Of a stretch of DNA of 64,000 nt, positions 33,510 through 44,536 are shown piece after piece; position 1 is the first letter of the stretch; each line of letters opens with the position of its first letter. The stretch comes from Blepharisma stoltei (Eukaryota > Ciliophora > Heterotrichea > Heterotrichida > Blepharismidae), in NCBI GenBank assembly GCA_914767885.1, contig CAJZBQ010000018.1, positions 496,001-560,000 on the forward strand, written 5' to 3'. The notes under the pieces are model-generated. The model made no database searches and was not told the DNA's origin. It saw only the letters and a list, made by a program, of their open reading frames with translations. The position numbers and the translations under genes were made by a program.

Positions 33510-34118
33510 ATGAAGGCTAGTCATTTATTAGAAGACGCAGATACACTAATTAACTTGCTTAGACTTTCAGGCAGCGAAAGTCAAATGCAATATCTTATAG
33601 AAACCAGATGGAAAATCACTCTAGAAGAAGCTCTCCAGTTCGGCATCAATTTTTTCACAAGTTTTAACAAAAAATTTGAAGGCAATGGAAAAATGGGATA
33701 CGTGAACAACAGTCTTGAAGAGCTGAAAAATCAATTAATTGATATGAGCGAAGATGAGCAATGAGAAGAAAACGACCGTTTTAAAATTATAGATAAGGCC
33801 ATGAGAGAAATAGACCAAGATATTTCTTTTAAATCTTTTACAGCTCTTCCTACCAGCTATGGTGTAGACTATGATAACTCAGCTCCATCTCCTGATGTCG
33901 AAAGCAGACTTAGCAATTTTTTTACGTCTTTACAGCAAAGGAAATTTATTATGGGCGATGAAAACCCTTATCCACAAATAATTGAACCTACTCTAGTAAA
34001 TCCTGAAGTTAGAGACAATGCTGATATTGTTGTTGGGTGCTCAAAACACTCCAGAAATTTTCTTTATGTGGTTTTCCCTGAGAAAGCTCGAACATTAGGC
34101 ATTCAAAATTTGAGGTAA
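33510..34118 (+). CDS. Unrecognised acidic protein (about 200 aa)
   Basis: Frame of 203 codons with one TGA as Trp at 33762-33764 (EDEQWEEND), ending TAA at 34116-34118. Helical N-terminus (HLLEDADTLINLLRLSG), then a region rich in Asp/Ser/Pro and a hydrophobic end (VVGCSKHSRNFLYVVFPEKA). No family recognised. It begins 48 bp after the SET-PHD stop codon on the same strand. A further exon beyond 34118 cannot be excluded, because an open frame resumes right after the family C element at 34849. Confidence 0.6.
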
Positions 34119-34310
34119 TAATATTTGTCATAAACTTATCTTAAACGGAATATAATATTATAACTATATATGAGAATGCTAATAAAGCCTATATGATAAG
34201 AGCTTATATAAACATAATATATATGTTCTTTTTATATATATAATGCTAACCTATTATATAGATACTGTATAAGTGTTAGTTGATTGCACATCATATATGT
34301 GTTTTGATTA
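34119..34310. other. AT-rich stretch before family C element
   Basis: About 190 bp of TA-rich sequence; may be intergenic or contain part of an unresolved exon. Nothing firm. Confidence 0.3.
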
Positions 34311-34848
34311 CTCCCCCCATTCTTGATCGAACGATTGACTGTAAAGATTCCTAAAAATTGGTAAAATTAACCCCCATCCTTGATCGAACGATTTCATATC
34401 ATGCAAATTTTTATATATATAAATATATTGTCATCAAAAACTTGGGAAGATGTACCTAATGAAGTTGTTGTCAGAGGCTTTGAGATGACAAGAAGCTACG
34501 GAATCAACCATCCGAAGTGCTTTAGTCATCAACCTAGGCTTAAAAACTCAATAATCTAAAACAAGAGCTTCTTTAAAATTTAAAATTTTTAATTCAATAA
34601 GGATCAAATTAAAAATTTATGCAGTTTAAAGGAGTAAACAAAAAATCAAAATATTAAAAATTGAAATTAATTCAATTTTTTGCTGTAAAAATAATTATTA
34701 AATACTCTTAATCTCTTATTTAAAAGTATATAAAAAAAATATATTTTTTATTTTATATATAAAAATTTTTTTCCCAACAAATTTTTTCTAAACCCCCATC
34801 ATTGATCGAACGATGGCGAGCCGTTCGATCAAAGATGGGGGGGAGTTA
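34311..34848. mobile_element. Family C MITE-like element carrying a possible transposase remnant (538 bp)
   Basis: TA at 34309-34310 and 34847-34848. The left end has CTCCCCCCATTCTTGATCGAACG and a second AACCCCCATCCTTGATCGAACG block 60 bp inside. The right end has two inverted copies back to back and ends GATGGGGGGGAGTTA. This is the same end architecture as families A and B with a different core motif. Unlike those, it contains a short conserved-looking frame (34440-34559). Confidence 0.75.
34440..34559 (+). pseudogene. Possible DDE (pogo/Tigger-type) transposase C-terminal fragment
   Basis: 39 codons, TAA at 34557-34559, inside the family C element. The peptide TWEDVPNEVVVRGFEMTRSY with GI two residues later matches the W-x-x-[VI]-...-F-...-GI pattern that follows the DDE domain in pogo/Tigger-like transposases of the Tc1/mariner group. 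That group inserts at TA, as these elements do. Short and recognised by pattern only. If right, the MITE arose by internal deletion of an autonomous element. Confidence 0.45.
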
Positions 34849-34971
34849 GTAATTTTTGATGAATGAATATATATGTGAATAAGAAGAGATTATAATCTTC
34901 ATGCCATCGTGATATGAGCTATCGGGCGTATCCAAGCATATTCGATGTATAAGTATAGTAAAGAAAGTTAA
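34849..34971 (+). CDS. Possible terminal exon after family C element
   Basis: Open frame from the TA boundary of the MITE to TAA at 34969-34971, using TGA as Trp three times (VIFDEWIYMW, HAIVIWAIGRIQAYSMY). It could be the last exon of the gene at 33510 or chance. Low confidence. Confidence 0.2.
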
Positions 34972-35023
34972 TGATACAAGTTTATAACATTAATCTAGTT
35001 ATGATTTTAAGTATTGGGAAAAT

Positions 35024-37768
35024 ATGAATTTAAGCACTCCAATTTTTATTTGTTCAATTGATTTATTCTTAATTTCCAGTATTTTATTATTGGGAATAAA
35101 AGTATGATTTATTTTTGTCATAACTTTTCTTATAAAATGAAAATAAGGTCACAAATGTTGTTTTGGCTACTGACTGGGCTAATGTTTATAGAAAAAGGAA
35201 TAGAGTCTTCGACTATTTTAATTTCCCTCCTCTGAAATAGTTGTTGCATCATACCCACAAAGCCAATTCAAATAATCCTCGCATTACCGATTTTATGTGC
35301 AAATACGTACAATTTTGATCAATCTCTCTACACTTTTGCATCGTTTTGGCTGATAATTCTTTTCACTCCACTCTTTGTAGATTTTCATAAAGGCAAGTTT
35401 TAATTAAATTAGTTTACTATGGCGTCTGCTTGTGCCCCTGTCTGCATTATTTTTTATTTATTTTCTTTATTATGAATTATTGCATACACGCTTCTAATTT
35501 TCCCCCATTTTATTAATGATAAAAGCAAGCTAGAAGTTATTTTGTTTATAGAAGAAATCTTTAACTTCGTTTTTTATGGGTTCAGAGGCTTTTGAATCGA
35601 GTTTTCATTTTTACTACTATCTGGCTATATCCCTCTGAAGTGAACTGAATACACAAATGAAATTGAATCAGTCAAAGCCAAACTCAGATCTCAAGCAGAG
35701 CTCGTCTTCAAAGTGAGAGACGAATTAAAAGGGCTCGTAGAGGAGCAAGAATTCAAACATTTCACAGAAAGCCCAAGCTTAGTAACACAAAAGAGAAAAA
35801 GAATTGTGGAGAAGCTTACTCCCATTATAAATTTAAACAAAAATATCAGTAAAAATTTCAGTTTTTGGGACTTTAACTCCTTTAAATTGGAACAATTTTT
35901 TTTATAGGAAAATTTATAGTAGAAATATTCATTTTTATAATTAATGTTGGCCAAGTATTAATGGAAAAGTTCTAGTAAAATTTTTTATTTAAACTGTTTT
36001 TCACACTGTATCGATTAATTAATTATTTATTTATAAAATAAATTAAAATCCCAAAAATTTGCGTCAATTTATATTTTTTTTATTAAAAATTTATTAAAAT
36101 TGTTTTTATAGAGAAAAATTAATATAATTCTTGTTTATAAAAAAAAAATTTAAATTGAAACAGGATTTTTGTTCAATTTAAAGGTGAGAGTTAGGAACAT
36201 GAAAGAAAGACGAAGCTCATTTAGCATAAGAAAACAAAGTGTCGATTTCCAAAGCACTAAAAACTCTGACAGTGAAGAATCAGACAGATTTAATAGCGAC
36301 AATGAAGGCTTTTATGGCGAGCACGAACTTCATTTATTTTCTGATTTATCTAGGTCAGGGTCTTTTGACGAGCTTTCTAGTAACGAAATTCAAAATATCA
36401 TCCAAACCTTAATAAGCCAAGAATTTTTATCTTGACATACAAATGGCACATTAAATGCCCAAAGCTCGACAAATATTTTGTCAGAGCTTCAAGAAATTTA
36501 TTCACAAAATTTTGTTAATAAAGAAAAAACACTAAAAAGACCAATGAAGCTGAAACAGACAAAAAGTGCTAATAGGATCAGAGAAGGGGTTCAAAATAAT
36601 GCAGCTTTACTAGAGTTGTTTGAGTCTATTGGAGAGTGGAATTTTGACACACTAGGAGCTATAAAGCACACAAAACAGCCTATTTTTGAAATAGGGCAAT
36701 ATATTTATGATTCCCTTGGGATCACTGAACATTTTTCTATTTCCAAAACAAAAATCACACAATTTTTAACAGAAGTCGAGGAAAAATACCGACCTCAAAA
36801 TTTTTTCCATAATTCTATTCATGGGGCTGATGTGTGCTGCTCTGTTGTATTTTTACTAAAAAATGGTTTACAGCTATGCGGCTCGTTATTGGATTTAGAT
36901 ATTTTTGCTATTATAACCGCAGCTTTATGCCACGATATTGGGCATCTTGGTCTCAATAACGCATTTTTAATAGCTTCATTTCATCCATTAGCATATAAAT
37001 ATAACGATCAAAGTGTATTAGAAAACATGCATGTAGCGACCACATTTAAAATACTCCATCGGACAAATACCAATATATGTGAGAGCCTTTCGAAGGCTGA
37101 TTTTCTTGCTTTTAGGAAAACACTGATACAAACTATTTTGGCGACAGACTTACAGAAGCATTTTATTAAGCAAGAAGAGTTTAGGACTGCACTGAATAAA
37201 GAAGAATTCCCAAGTTTAAATGATGATGGATTTAGGTCAATTGTGCTACAGATTGTGCTTAAATGTGCTGATCTTGGGCATGTAGCTAAAAAATTAAGAT
37301 ATTATAAAAAGATCTAACTTTCTGCTAGGAAATAAAACACTTATTTATATAGAAAAATAATTTATTTATTATAGCTAAAAATATCTGCTTTTATATAAGG
37401 CTATAGATATCCATAAAAGATGGACAGCTTTGATTACGAAAGAGTTATACTTGCAAGGAGAAAAAGAAATAGAGGCAGGGCTACCTTTAACACCTCTTTG
37501 CGATAAATCAAATTTAGATATCGGCTCATCACAAAAAGGATTCCTTACAGTTGTGGCAAGACCTCTGTTTTTGCTCTTTGAAGAGTATATATTGAAATGC
37601 AATGATGGAGGTGAGGATGAGCTTCCAATACAAATTTGTTGCCAATTGATCGATGAAAATACACAATTTTGGGAAGACGAGCACAAGAGATATGAAAATA
37701 AACAGCCTTCAGAATTTTTACTTGATAATAATGGCCCACCTCTATTACAAGAGGATCAATTAAAATAA
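35024..37768 (+). CDS. Membrane-anchored class I cyclic nucleotide phosphodiesterase
   Basis: The 5' half encodes several hydrophobic helices (SIDLFLISSILLLGI, FWLLTGLMFIEKG, FASFWLIILFTPLFV), then a coiled linker (VKAKLRSQAELVFKVRDELK). After a family B element the frame continues into a Ser-rich linker and a PDEase catalytic domain with HNSIHGAD (HNxxH), CHDIGHLGLNN (HDxxH) and KCADLGH metal-ligand motifs, and, beyond a 103-bp IES, HKRWTALITKELYLQGEKE and PLTPLCDKS. Such enzymes hydrolyse cAMP or cGMP; membrane-bound forms are common in ciliates. Exons after 35413 are about 35417-35875, 36194-37306 and 37410-37768. Between 35130 and 35500 the frame shifts by one base at about 35143 (WK-IRSQ) and again near 35400-35480. 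These may be assembly indels or real damage. Confidence 0.75.
35876..36193 (+). mobile_element. Family B MITE-like element in PDE gene (318 bp)
   Basis: TA at 35874-35875 and 36192-36193. Ends ACTCCTTTAAATTGGAAC and TTCAATTTAAAGGTGAGAGTTA. Excision joins NFSFWDF to RNMKERRSSF. Confidence 0.8.
37307..37409. other. IES in PDE catalytic domain (103 bp)
   Basis: TA at 37305-37306 and 37408-37409. Excision joins VAKKLRYY to IHKRWTALITKEL, as expected for class I PDEs. Confidence 0.75.
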
Positions 37769-37899
37769 AAAATGGTCAATTTTGGATAAGAATCGATTTT
37801 TCAATATGCTAAAAATAAGCTTAACTTAAAATTAAAAAATTAATAAATTCTATTTCAATAATAACAAAATGGGGTGAAAAAACTGATATTAAAATAATT

Positions 37900-38454
37900 A
37901 TGCTGTCTCCAAAAAGCAGTCCTAAGCGGCGCTCCACTTTTGTCAAAAATTTCAGAAAAAAGAGACAAGCAACCGAAATCAAGCTTAGGGATATGTCGTT
38001 CACTGCTCTCCCTCCTATAATTGAAGAAGAAAAACCCCGAAAAAATAGTTTGATTACACCAAGAAGCAGCATGGTTGACGAAAAGTTCTGTGAAAGCTTA
38101 GATATAAAAAGCTCGCTATATGATGATGTAACAACCCAAGGGTCAGTATCTGGCCGTAACTCAGTGCTATCTAACTACTCTATGGATAACTTTGATAGGC
38201 TAAACAATTCAACTATTGATGACGACATCAGGGAGGAGACAATCGAACTTACTTTACCCAAAAAATATGGGCCATTTCCAAGAGAAAAAGCAATAACAAC
38301 AGATAATCGGAGCGAAAATAATAAAGCTACGCAGATTACGGCAGAAGAAAATTCAAACTGCAGTTATGAATCTAACGATTCTTATTCATGGAAGGTGAAT
38401 TCGTTGACTGCCTTCTTGGCGGCATCGTCTGCGTTAATAATTGGCTTCTTTTAG
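37900..38454 (+). CDS. Unrecognised Ser-rich tail-anchored protein
   Basis: A 184-residue uninterrupted frame. The N-terminus is very basic (SPKRRSTFVKNFRKKRQ), the middle is Ser/Asp/Asn-rich and probably disordered, and the last 18 residues (NSLTAFLAASSALIIGFF) form one hydrophobic helix reaching the C-terminus, typical of a tail anchor. No domain recognised. Begins 131 bp after the PDE stop codon on the same strand. Confidence 0.6.
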   Translation: MLSPKSSPKRRSTFVKNFRKKRQATEIKLRDMSFTALPPIIEEEKPRKNSLITPRSSMVDEKFCESLDIKSSLYDDVTTQGSVSGRNSVLSNYSMDNFDRLNNSTIDDDIREETIELTLPKKYGPFPREKAITTDNRSENNKATQITAEENSNCSYESNDSYSWKVNSLTAFLAASSALIIGFF

Positions 38455-38947
38455 AGCCATTGAAATTGATAATATAAAGCACTTGGTGTCTATATACTCT
38501 CTCTCCCTTTAAATTTTTAACAAAAATCTGTTCTATTTAAAGCTTTTTTTTAAAAAATTTTTAAAATAATTTAAAAATAAACACCCGGAGTGTATTAGCC
38601 TTTTTATACTACCATTTCATAGCTATTTAAAATAAATCTTTTAGGTCTTTTGATAGTAAATCATTATCAATGAAGAAATCTTTTGAAAAAAAAAAACCAG
38701 CAGAAACTGTATATTATTACCTTAAGAGTTTAGCCAAGATTATTTATATGCTATATAATTAAAATAATCGTTCAATTTATAACAATCTCTTAAAATTTCC
38801 TTCCATTAAGTGCGCAGTTTCATTCTTATTTAAATAATGAGAATTTTAAAAAAAAATTTAAAATTCTGCATTAAATCAAGCTTTCCAGAATTTTCCGGTC
38901 TAATCTGATTTAAAGCTATTTAAGGAAGCATATTATAACTTGTATAT
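38455..38947. other. Intergenic region with an eroded family B trace
   Basis: About 490 bp. Around 38498-38550 there is CTCTCCCTTTAAATTTTTAAC followed by GTTCTATTTAAAGC, which looks like a worn left end of family B; no right end seen. The rest is AT-rich. Confidence 0.4.
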
Positions 38948-41230
38948 ATGGATTCATATATTACATTAATGGTATCACTCACAAACGAAGAGGTCCGAAA
39001 TAACCCAAGTATTTTAAGTTTATACGTCCCTAAGGCTGTTTTGTCTCCACCAGTCCTTTCTGATTTGCTCAGCCTCGATTGGCTGTCCCTTTCCTCTGAG
39101 ATTCCTCATCTCTTGCATGATCTAATATCATTGACTAATCATATCCTCTCTACCAGCAACCCTACACACATCCGTTCACTACTCTCAACCCTTATCAAGA
39201 GCCTAATTGAGTATAGTACTAATCCATATATAGCCTGATAAATAATTTAATAATATTTATTGGAATATTCTTAAAAAACAGCATATTTCCTATTTAGTCC
39301 ATCATTTGAGAAGCCAAAAGGAGTTTTGAAGCTGAAAAACAAAATTTTTTCATCAGCCAATGAATTAAAATTTTTCATTGTAAGTGTGCTGAAATCCCAT
39401 AATTTAAATGAAAAAATCACTGGAGAGGCAGAAGAACTTATTTATGCTCTGTTTCAATACCACCCTTCAAGTAAAGATAAATTTGAAAATATAAAAAGTA
39501 TAAGCATTGGAGTTCATAAAGAAGAAAATCGAGAAAACCGATGCTTTGTTATACATACTGAAACCTCAGAGGCCAAAATTTCATATGTTAAAGCTATTAA
39601 TGGATTTATCCAGTCCATGGACCAGCAAGCTGAACAATCAATACTTGACAATATACATAAAGTTGCCGATAAAATTATAGAACTCATTGTACAGACTATT
39701 GAAATGAACCCAGTACTAGTACCTTTTCTTAAGTCAAAAATTAACGATTCATTCCCACACAGGCGAATTGATGCTGCTATCCAAAAATTTTTCCTTCGAA
39801 ATATTCTGATTTTAAGCCAAAAATGCAAAATACTTCAAGATTTTATTCTGCGAAAAGTTATTGAAAAATTAATAGAAATTGAGGTAGAAGACAGCTATGA
39901 GAAATTAGACACTTTATTGCTTGTAGTCTTAGAGCATCTTCAATCCAAGGTTGATGATTCTCTATATAACTCAGTAATAAAAATTTTTGAGGAGCTTATA
40001 CTTCCAACGCATCATGTGAAGTATATTCTCCTTATAATCGTCAATATTTGTCAATCTGGAAAAGAAGAATATGCAGAGGTTTTCCTTAGCATGCTTATTA
40101 AAAAGATTTTTGCTAATGAATTCATTGAGTCTTCTACAGCTTGCTTGGTTTCTTTTCTGGTAGAATACTCCGAACAGGTTTTGCCCTGTGCAAAATACCT
40201 TATTTACTACTGCCTCAGGGCTATTATAATTAAAATATGGCGTCTTCGTCTGGGTATGGCCTCCCTGCCATACAGCCTCGACACATATTTTAATTATATC
40301 CGGCAAGGTTTTACCATTTCAGAGAAGGACAGCAATGCTAGGTAAGCAATTCTGGTTGTGTGCAGAGCCTAGCCCTAGTCCAATCTCAGAGGTGGATTTT
40401 TCCTCATGGGGAAGGAGGGTACGGGAGTTGGGAAAGGGGAAGCCCAGTAGAGTCCTCAGGACCAATCGGGCAACTCCCTAGCGTGAAACTGGGCGTTACG
40501 TCCCAGGCTACATATTTTTCCTTTTTGCCGATAGCTGACCAGAAAATCCATTTTTTTGGGTTTTCGGATAAGCAACCCATGTTACAAGTCAGTAGCTCAT
40601 TCATGAGCCGTCGAAGCCGGAACACTCGTCTGGAGGCGCACCTATTGGTGTAACAAAGCAGGCCAGCCCGGTGGTCTGTGGGCCCGATGCGGCGAAAGCG
40701 AGCGGCAGGTCTGGGACTATGCCTACCCCGTAGTGGACGTAAAACGTTATAAATCATAATCTAATCTAATCTGCCTCAGAGCTATTAAAAAACGATCAAG
40801 CAGTAAAAACTGCTTTATTGTATTAAAATATATGCTTTATTTATTTGCTTGTAAGCCAGAAGTATTAGATGATGAAAAACTCCTATTAAAATTCAAAAAG
40901 CTTTTAAAGCACCAATTAAGGCCATTAAAATACGCTGCGTTATTAGAACAAGTGAACTATCAGAAAGTGTTTGAAATAGCTGGAATCAATGAAAAATTGT
41001 GCAATGGGAATTTCCATTTGCCGTTCAAGTATGATTTAAGGGAATTAAGAGGAATTGCAGAATATATGGGAAAGACTCAGACTTCCTGGTTCAGGAAAAA
41101 GAGGAGGAGAGGACTGAGCTTTGATGATTCAAATGAGAGATATTTGAAACAGAGAGGCTTTTCGATGGATGAGACGAAGCTAAGAGAAATAAGTGACAAT
41201 GTGAGTAGCTCGACAACGAATGTTCCATAA
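38948..41230 (+). CDS. RRN3: RNA polymerase I initiation factor RRN3 (TIF-IA)
   Basis: Exons 38948-39230, 39297-40226 and 40788-41230 (552 codons) after removing a 66-bp IES and a SINE-like element. The protein is an all-helical repeat fold. RRN3 signatures are the block FPHRRIDAAIQKFFLRNILI followed by IEKLIEIEVEDSYEKLDTLL, the region ACLVSFLVEYSEQVLP, and the C-terminal CFIVLKYMLYLFACKPE and FHLPFKYDLRELRG. RRN3 bridges Pol I and the rDNA promoter factors, so it is required for rRNA synthesis. The SINE-like insertion cuts the conserved C-terminal half. Length is slightly below animal RRN3. Confidence 0.75.
39231..39296. other. IES in RRN3 (66 bp)
   Basis: TA at 39229-39230 and 39295-39296. 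Excision joins YSTNPY to SPSFEKPKG and removes TAA. Confidence 0.75.
40227..40770 (+). mobile_element. SINE-like retroelement S4 in RRN3
   Basis: A 544-bp insertion with a 17-bp target duplication, one mismatch (CTGCCTCAGGGCTATTA at 40210-40226; CTGCCTCAGAGCTATTA at 40771-40787). Ends with an (AATCT)n tail; the start has AAAATATGGCGTC. The 3' region (ATGCCTACCCCGTAGTGGAC) resembles LINE/SINE 3' ends. Removal with one repeat joins YYCLRAI to KKRSSSKN. Homologous to 5058-5616. Confidence 0.8.
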
Positions 41231-41297
41231 TTTAATGGTAAATTCTTATTGAAATTGAGGCTTACCACTGAAACTTATTTTCGTCCGAGAATTTTTA
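41231..41297. other. Short 3' flank of RRN3
   Basis: 67 bp between the RRN3 stop codon and a family A element; nothing recognised. Confidence 0.4.
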
Positions 41298-41771
41298 CTC
41301 CCACTTCATGAGTGAACAAAACCATTGGGAAAATCCCTATTTTTTTCCAAAACCCATACCGTTATCACACAAAGTTTTTAATATATAAATTTTTTGTGAA
41401 AAACATTTTGATATCTAGGTGATAATTATTATAAAGAAATCTCTGGCTAATTCTTTTTTTTTTAAACATCTTGCATTTTAAACACAAATTTCAAATTCAG
41501 ATTTTTTTAAATTTTGAAAAAATAAATGTACTATAAAATTTTATATATACACGCAGGATCATTAGGTGATTAAAAGTGAGTCATGAAGATTTAATGATGG
41601 AAGCGTACAATTGCATTGAGGAATTTATTTATTTGTTAATGCGTACACAAAAGAGGAAATTCCCATAAAAAGCCTAATGATAATAATATTTAGATTTTTT
41701 AAAAAAAAAAACATTAAACCCCCCTCCATGAGTGAACAAATTTTTTTGTTCACTCATGGAGGAGGGAATTA
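41298..41771 (-). mobile_element. Family A MITE-like element, intergenic (474 bp)
   Basis: TA at 41296-41297 and 41770-41771. Left CTCCCACTTCATGAGTGAAC with the second block near 41345; right CTCCATGAGTGAAC and its inverted copy. It holds about 140 bp (41555-41700) not found in other copies, perhaps a nested insertion. Confidence 0.7.
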
Positions 41772-42123
41772 GTTTTTTGGAATTGATTGAAGATTTTTAT
41801 AACGATTAAAATTAAAGAGGAAGGCAAATGCATAAAGAGATTAATTATCCAAGCATAATAAAGATTAAATCGTTAGAGGCAGCTTCCATATCTTAGGATG
41901 CTATTTTTCTAATTTTATTGCAAAGATTTATTATTAACGCTTATATCTTATTTTGGAAATTGTAGAAATAATCTCAAAACATCCTATTTATAATAATCTT
42001 TATCATTCTTTAACGATACAATTGGCTCTAAAAAAGAAACGTAAAAGAGAATAATTTATTTTTAATGACAATATATCTCCAAGCAATAAAATTATGTTAA
42101 AGTAGTTAAAATTTAATTTTGCG
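41772..42123. other. AT-rich intergenic region
   Basis: About 350 bp, no credible frame. Confidence 0.4.
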
Positions 42124-43230
42124 ATGTTTAAACTTGACATTGCCAGTCGGCGAATAATTTTTATTCCCAAGCAGCCAAATACTCGTGCTTCAATTTCATC
42201 AAGTTCAACAGAGCAAAGCAATACGAATCGAAACATTGAATATGAGAGAAATGACGCAGTTGATCAAAAGAAAAGAGACGAAATAGAGAGTAAATTTCAA
42301 AAATCTTCACAAAAGGCTTGCTATATGTTTCCAAGGTATAAGCCAAAGCCTTTTCAAAAGCTTCCAGTCATCCAGCTCAAATCAAGAAGAACTGAATCCA
42401 AAAATTATGAAGAAGTATAGAATTTTCCTTTAAATAGCACAATTTATGAATAACTGATTGATCGCTATTCAGGAAAAAAAAAATAAAGGTTTTCGGCGGG
42501 CTCTGCCCGCTATAATTAATAGATAGATAAATAGATTGATCGTTATCAATTTTGAAAACGATCTCAAATTCTTTATGGATATTTTCAAAAAATTTAATAT
42601 CAATCTAAATGATTTTTATTTTTTAAATGTCCTTGGTGCAATGATATTTATAATTCATCACCGAGGTTATTAAATAAGTAGGCTATTATATGGAAAAAGT
42701 CTATAAAATCTCTATGTACAATCAAAAACTCCTCTATCTCACTCTTTTCTATAGAGCTATTTTCTCTGCTTAACCTTAAAAAGGTTTGTTGGAATTTTAA
42801 AAATCCATATGGGTTAATAAAAAAATTTTCTGGTTTATAATTTAATAGAACTGTTTGTCCATTAATTATTTATAATTATTTTCCATGCTAAATTACAGAT
42901 TTTTCCAATAATTAGGATTTTACAAAGGATTTTAACTCTTAAATCAGGAGTAAAGTAAATTTCTTTGAAAGAAAACCCCTCTCAAAATCTCCAATAAGTC
43001 TAGCTCGCAAAGAGCTTGCAAAAAGTGAACTAAAGACAAAAATCTCCCAAAATAGTAGCTACATAAATATCGCCCCAATCGAAACCTTTCATAAAAACGA
43101 CCTAAATTACTACAACCTCTACAAAAAAAATCGCATTAACCGTCAGAATTCTGACCACAAAAGCTTCTCAAAGCTCTCTGAAGTGGACGAGCTAAACACA
43201 TCTCAAATAACGACTAAATCCAATCTATAA
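42124..43230 (+). CDS. Unrecognised basic protein split by a 540-bp IES
   Basis: Exons 42124-42417 and 42958-43230 (189 codons). The product is basic and hydrophilic (MFKLDIASRRIIFIPKQP, FPRYKPKPFQKLPVIQLK, LARKELAKSELKTK) with no recognised domain. Excision at TA joins NYEEV to NFFERKPLSK and keeps frame to TAA at 43228-43230. It is convergent with the MAP kinase gene (12 bp between stop codons). Confidence 0.6.
42418..42957. other. Long IES with GC-rich hairpin (540 bp)
   Basis: TA at 42416-42417 and 42956-42957. AT-rich apart from a short perfect hairpin GCGGGCTCTGCCCGC at 42496-42510, placed between two GATTGATCG copies (42459 and 42536 areas). This hints at a small nested insertion with a target duplication. 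Confidence 0.65.
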
Positions 43231-43242
43231 AAAGTATAATTA

Positions 43243-44397
43243 TTACTTATAATATCCTCTTGCCATCAAATGTCTTCTTCTTATTTCCTTTTTCTTTCTC
43301 GAAATATCAGCATAAATCCTATCTCTGTACTCTCTTATCGTCAGTTTTCTGTTATCATCTATAGAAATTCTTATAGTATTCGGACAAGCAGGCTCATCGT
43401 CTGAGTTATGGAATTGAGCCACATAAGGGTGTCTGAGGGCCTGCTCAACAGTCAGTCTTTTTAGAGGGTTAAATTGAAGAGTCCTTCTTATTAAGTCTAA
43501 TGCATCATCTGAGGCAGATGGGAAGAAATCGTGGAAGCTTCGGGTTCTGGTTGGCGGCAGACTTTCCAACATAGTTGCGGCAAGGTTGCTTTGGATTGAG
43601 TCAATGTCCTCTTGGGTTGGCCTTCCTGTTAGTTCTAAAATTCTGTCCAATTGGTTTAATGTGGAGGTTCCTGGGAAAATGGGCTTCCCTGCAAGCATTT
43701 CGCCGATTATGCAGCCCATACTTCACATGTCGACTGCTTTTGAGTACTTGGTAGAACCAAGAAGAATTTCTGGGGCTCTATACCACCTGGTGGCGACGTA
43801 GTCGGTAAGAACAGGGTTGGAGCCTTCTTCTTGGGCTGCTACTGAACGGGCAAGACCGAAGTCAGCAACTTTGACGAGACATTCTGAGTTTAGAAGAACG
43901 TTGGAAGGCTTGAGATCACGGTGGAGAAGCTGGCCTGAGTGCATGTATTTCAAAGCTTTCAAAATTTGATAGCATATATATTGTTTGTGAATGTCTTCAA
44001 GAATCCCTGCTCGGATGACTGCATGTAGATCTGTTTCCATGAAGTCAAAAACTAATTCTTTTTGGTTAAAAAAAAATAAAAAAAATGAGAAAAAATCATT
44101 TTATAAATAAATGTTAAAAGAATGGGGTAAATAAATATCCCTGTCGTTTTCAGCTCTTATCACATTGAGAAGCCTCACTATATTTTCATGTCCATTGAGT
44201 TCTTGCAAGAACATGATCTCTCTGAAGGTTCTCTGGGCATCAGTTGCATTTTGAAAAGCATCAAAAACTTTTTTTAACGCCACAACCTCACGGGTCTTCT
44301 TATCAATGGCTTTCCATACGATCCCATAAGCTCCTTTGCCTAATTTTTGAAGAATTTCGTATTTTCTTAGGATATGTGATTCGATTTCCTCACTCAT
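43243..44397 (-). CDS. MAP kinase, ERK7/MAPK15-like
   Basis: Minus-strand exons 44397-44130 and 44054-43243 (360 codons) after removal of a 75-bp IES. All catalytic elements are present: [11 protein letters not shown] loop, VALKK lysine, [15 protein letters not shown], activation loop [13 protein letters not shown] and VDMWSMGC (Trp encoded by TGA at 43720-43722). The [18 protein letters not shown] start, [18 protein letters not shown] and the TDY motif fit the ERK7/MAPK15 group, which acts in cilium formation and autophagy in other eukaryotes. The long C-terminal extension of MAPK15 is missing; the protein ends shortly after the kinase domain. Confidence 0.85.
44055..44129. other. IES in MAP kinase (75 bp)
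   Basis: TA at 44053-44054 and 44128-44129. Excision joins NDRDIYL to [10 protein letters not shown], exactly the kinase consensus. Confidence 0.85.
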
Positions 44398-44536
44398 TCA
44401 AATTATTAATTTTCATTTTAATAGTTTTTCGATTAATTCCACAGATCTTTTTTAAGAATTTCTTCATAAAAAAATTTCCATAATAAATTCAATTTCATAG
44501 AAAAGGTCTATCAATAATATTAATTATTCGGCGGCA

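Noticed and set aside
34440-34559. Host exon belonging to the gene at 33510
   Set aside because: It lies strictly between the two ends of the family C element, so it is more likely element cargo; kept as a transposase remnant with moderate confidence.
42496-42510. Rho-independent terminator hairpin
   Set aside because: This is a eukaryotic IES interior; the GC hairpin is more likely a small insertion.
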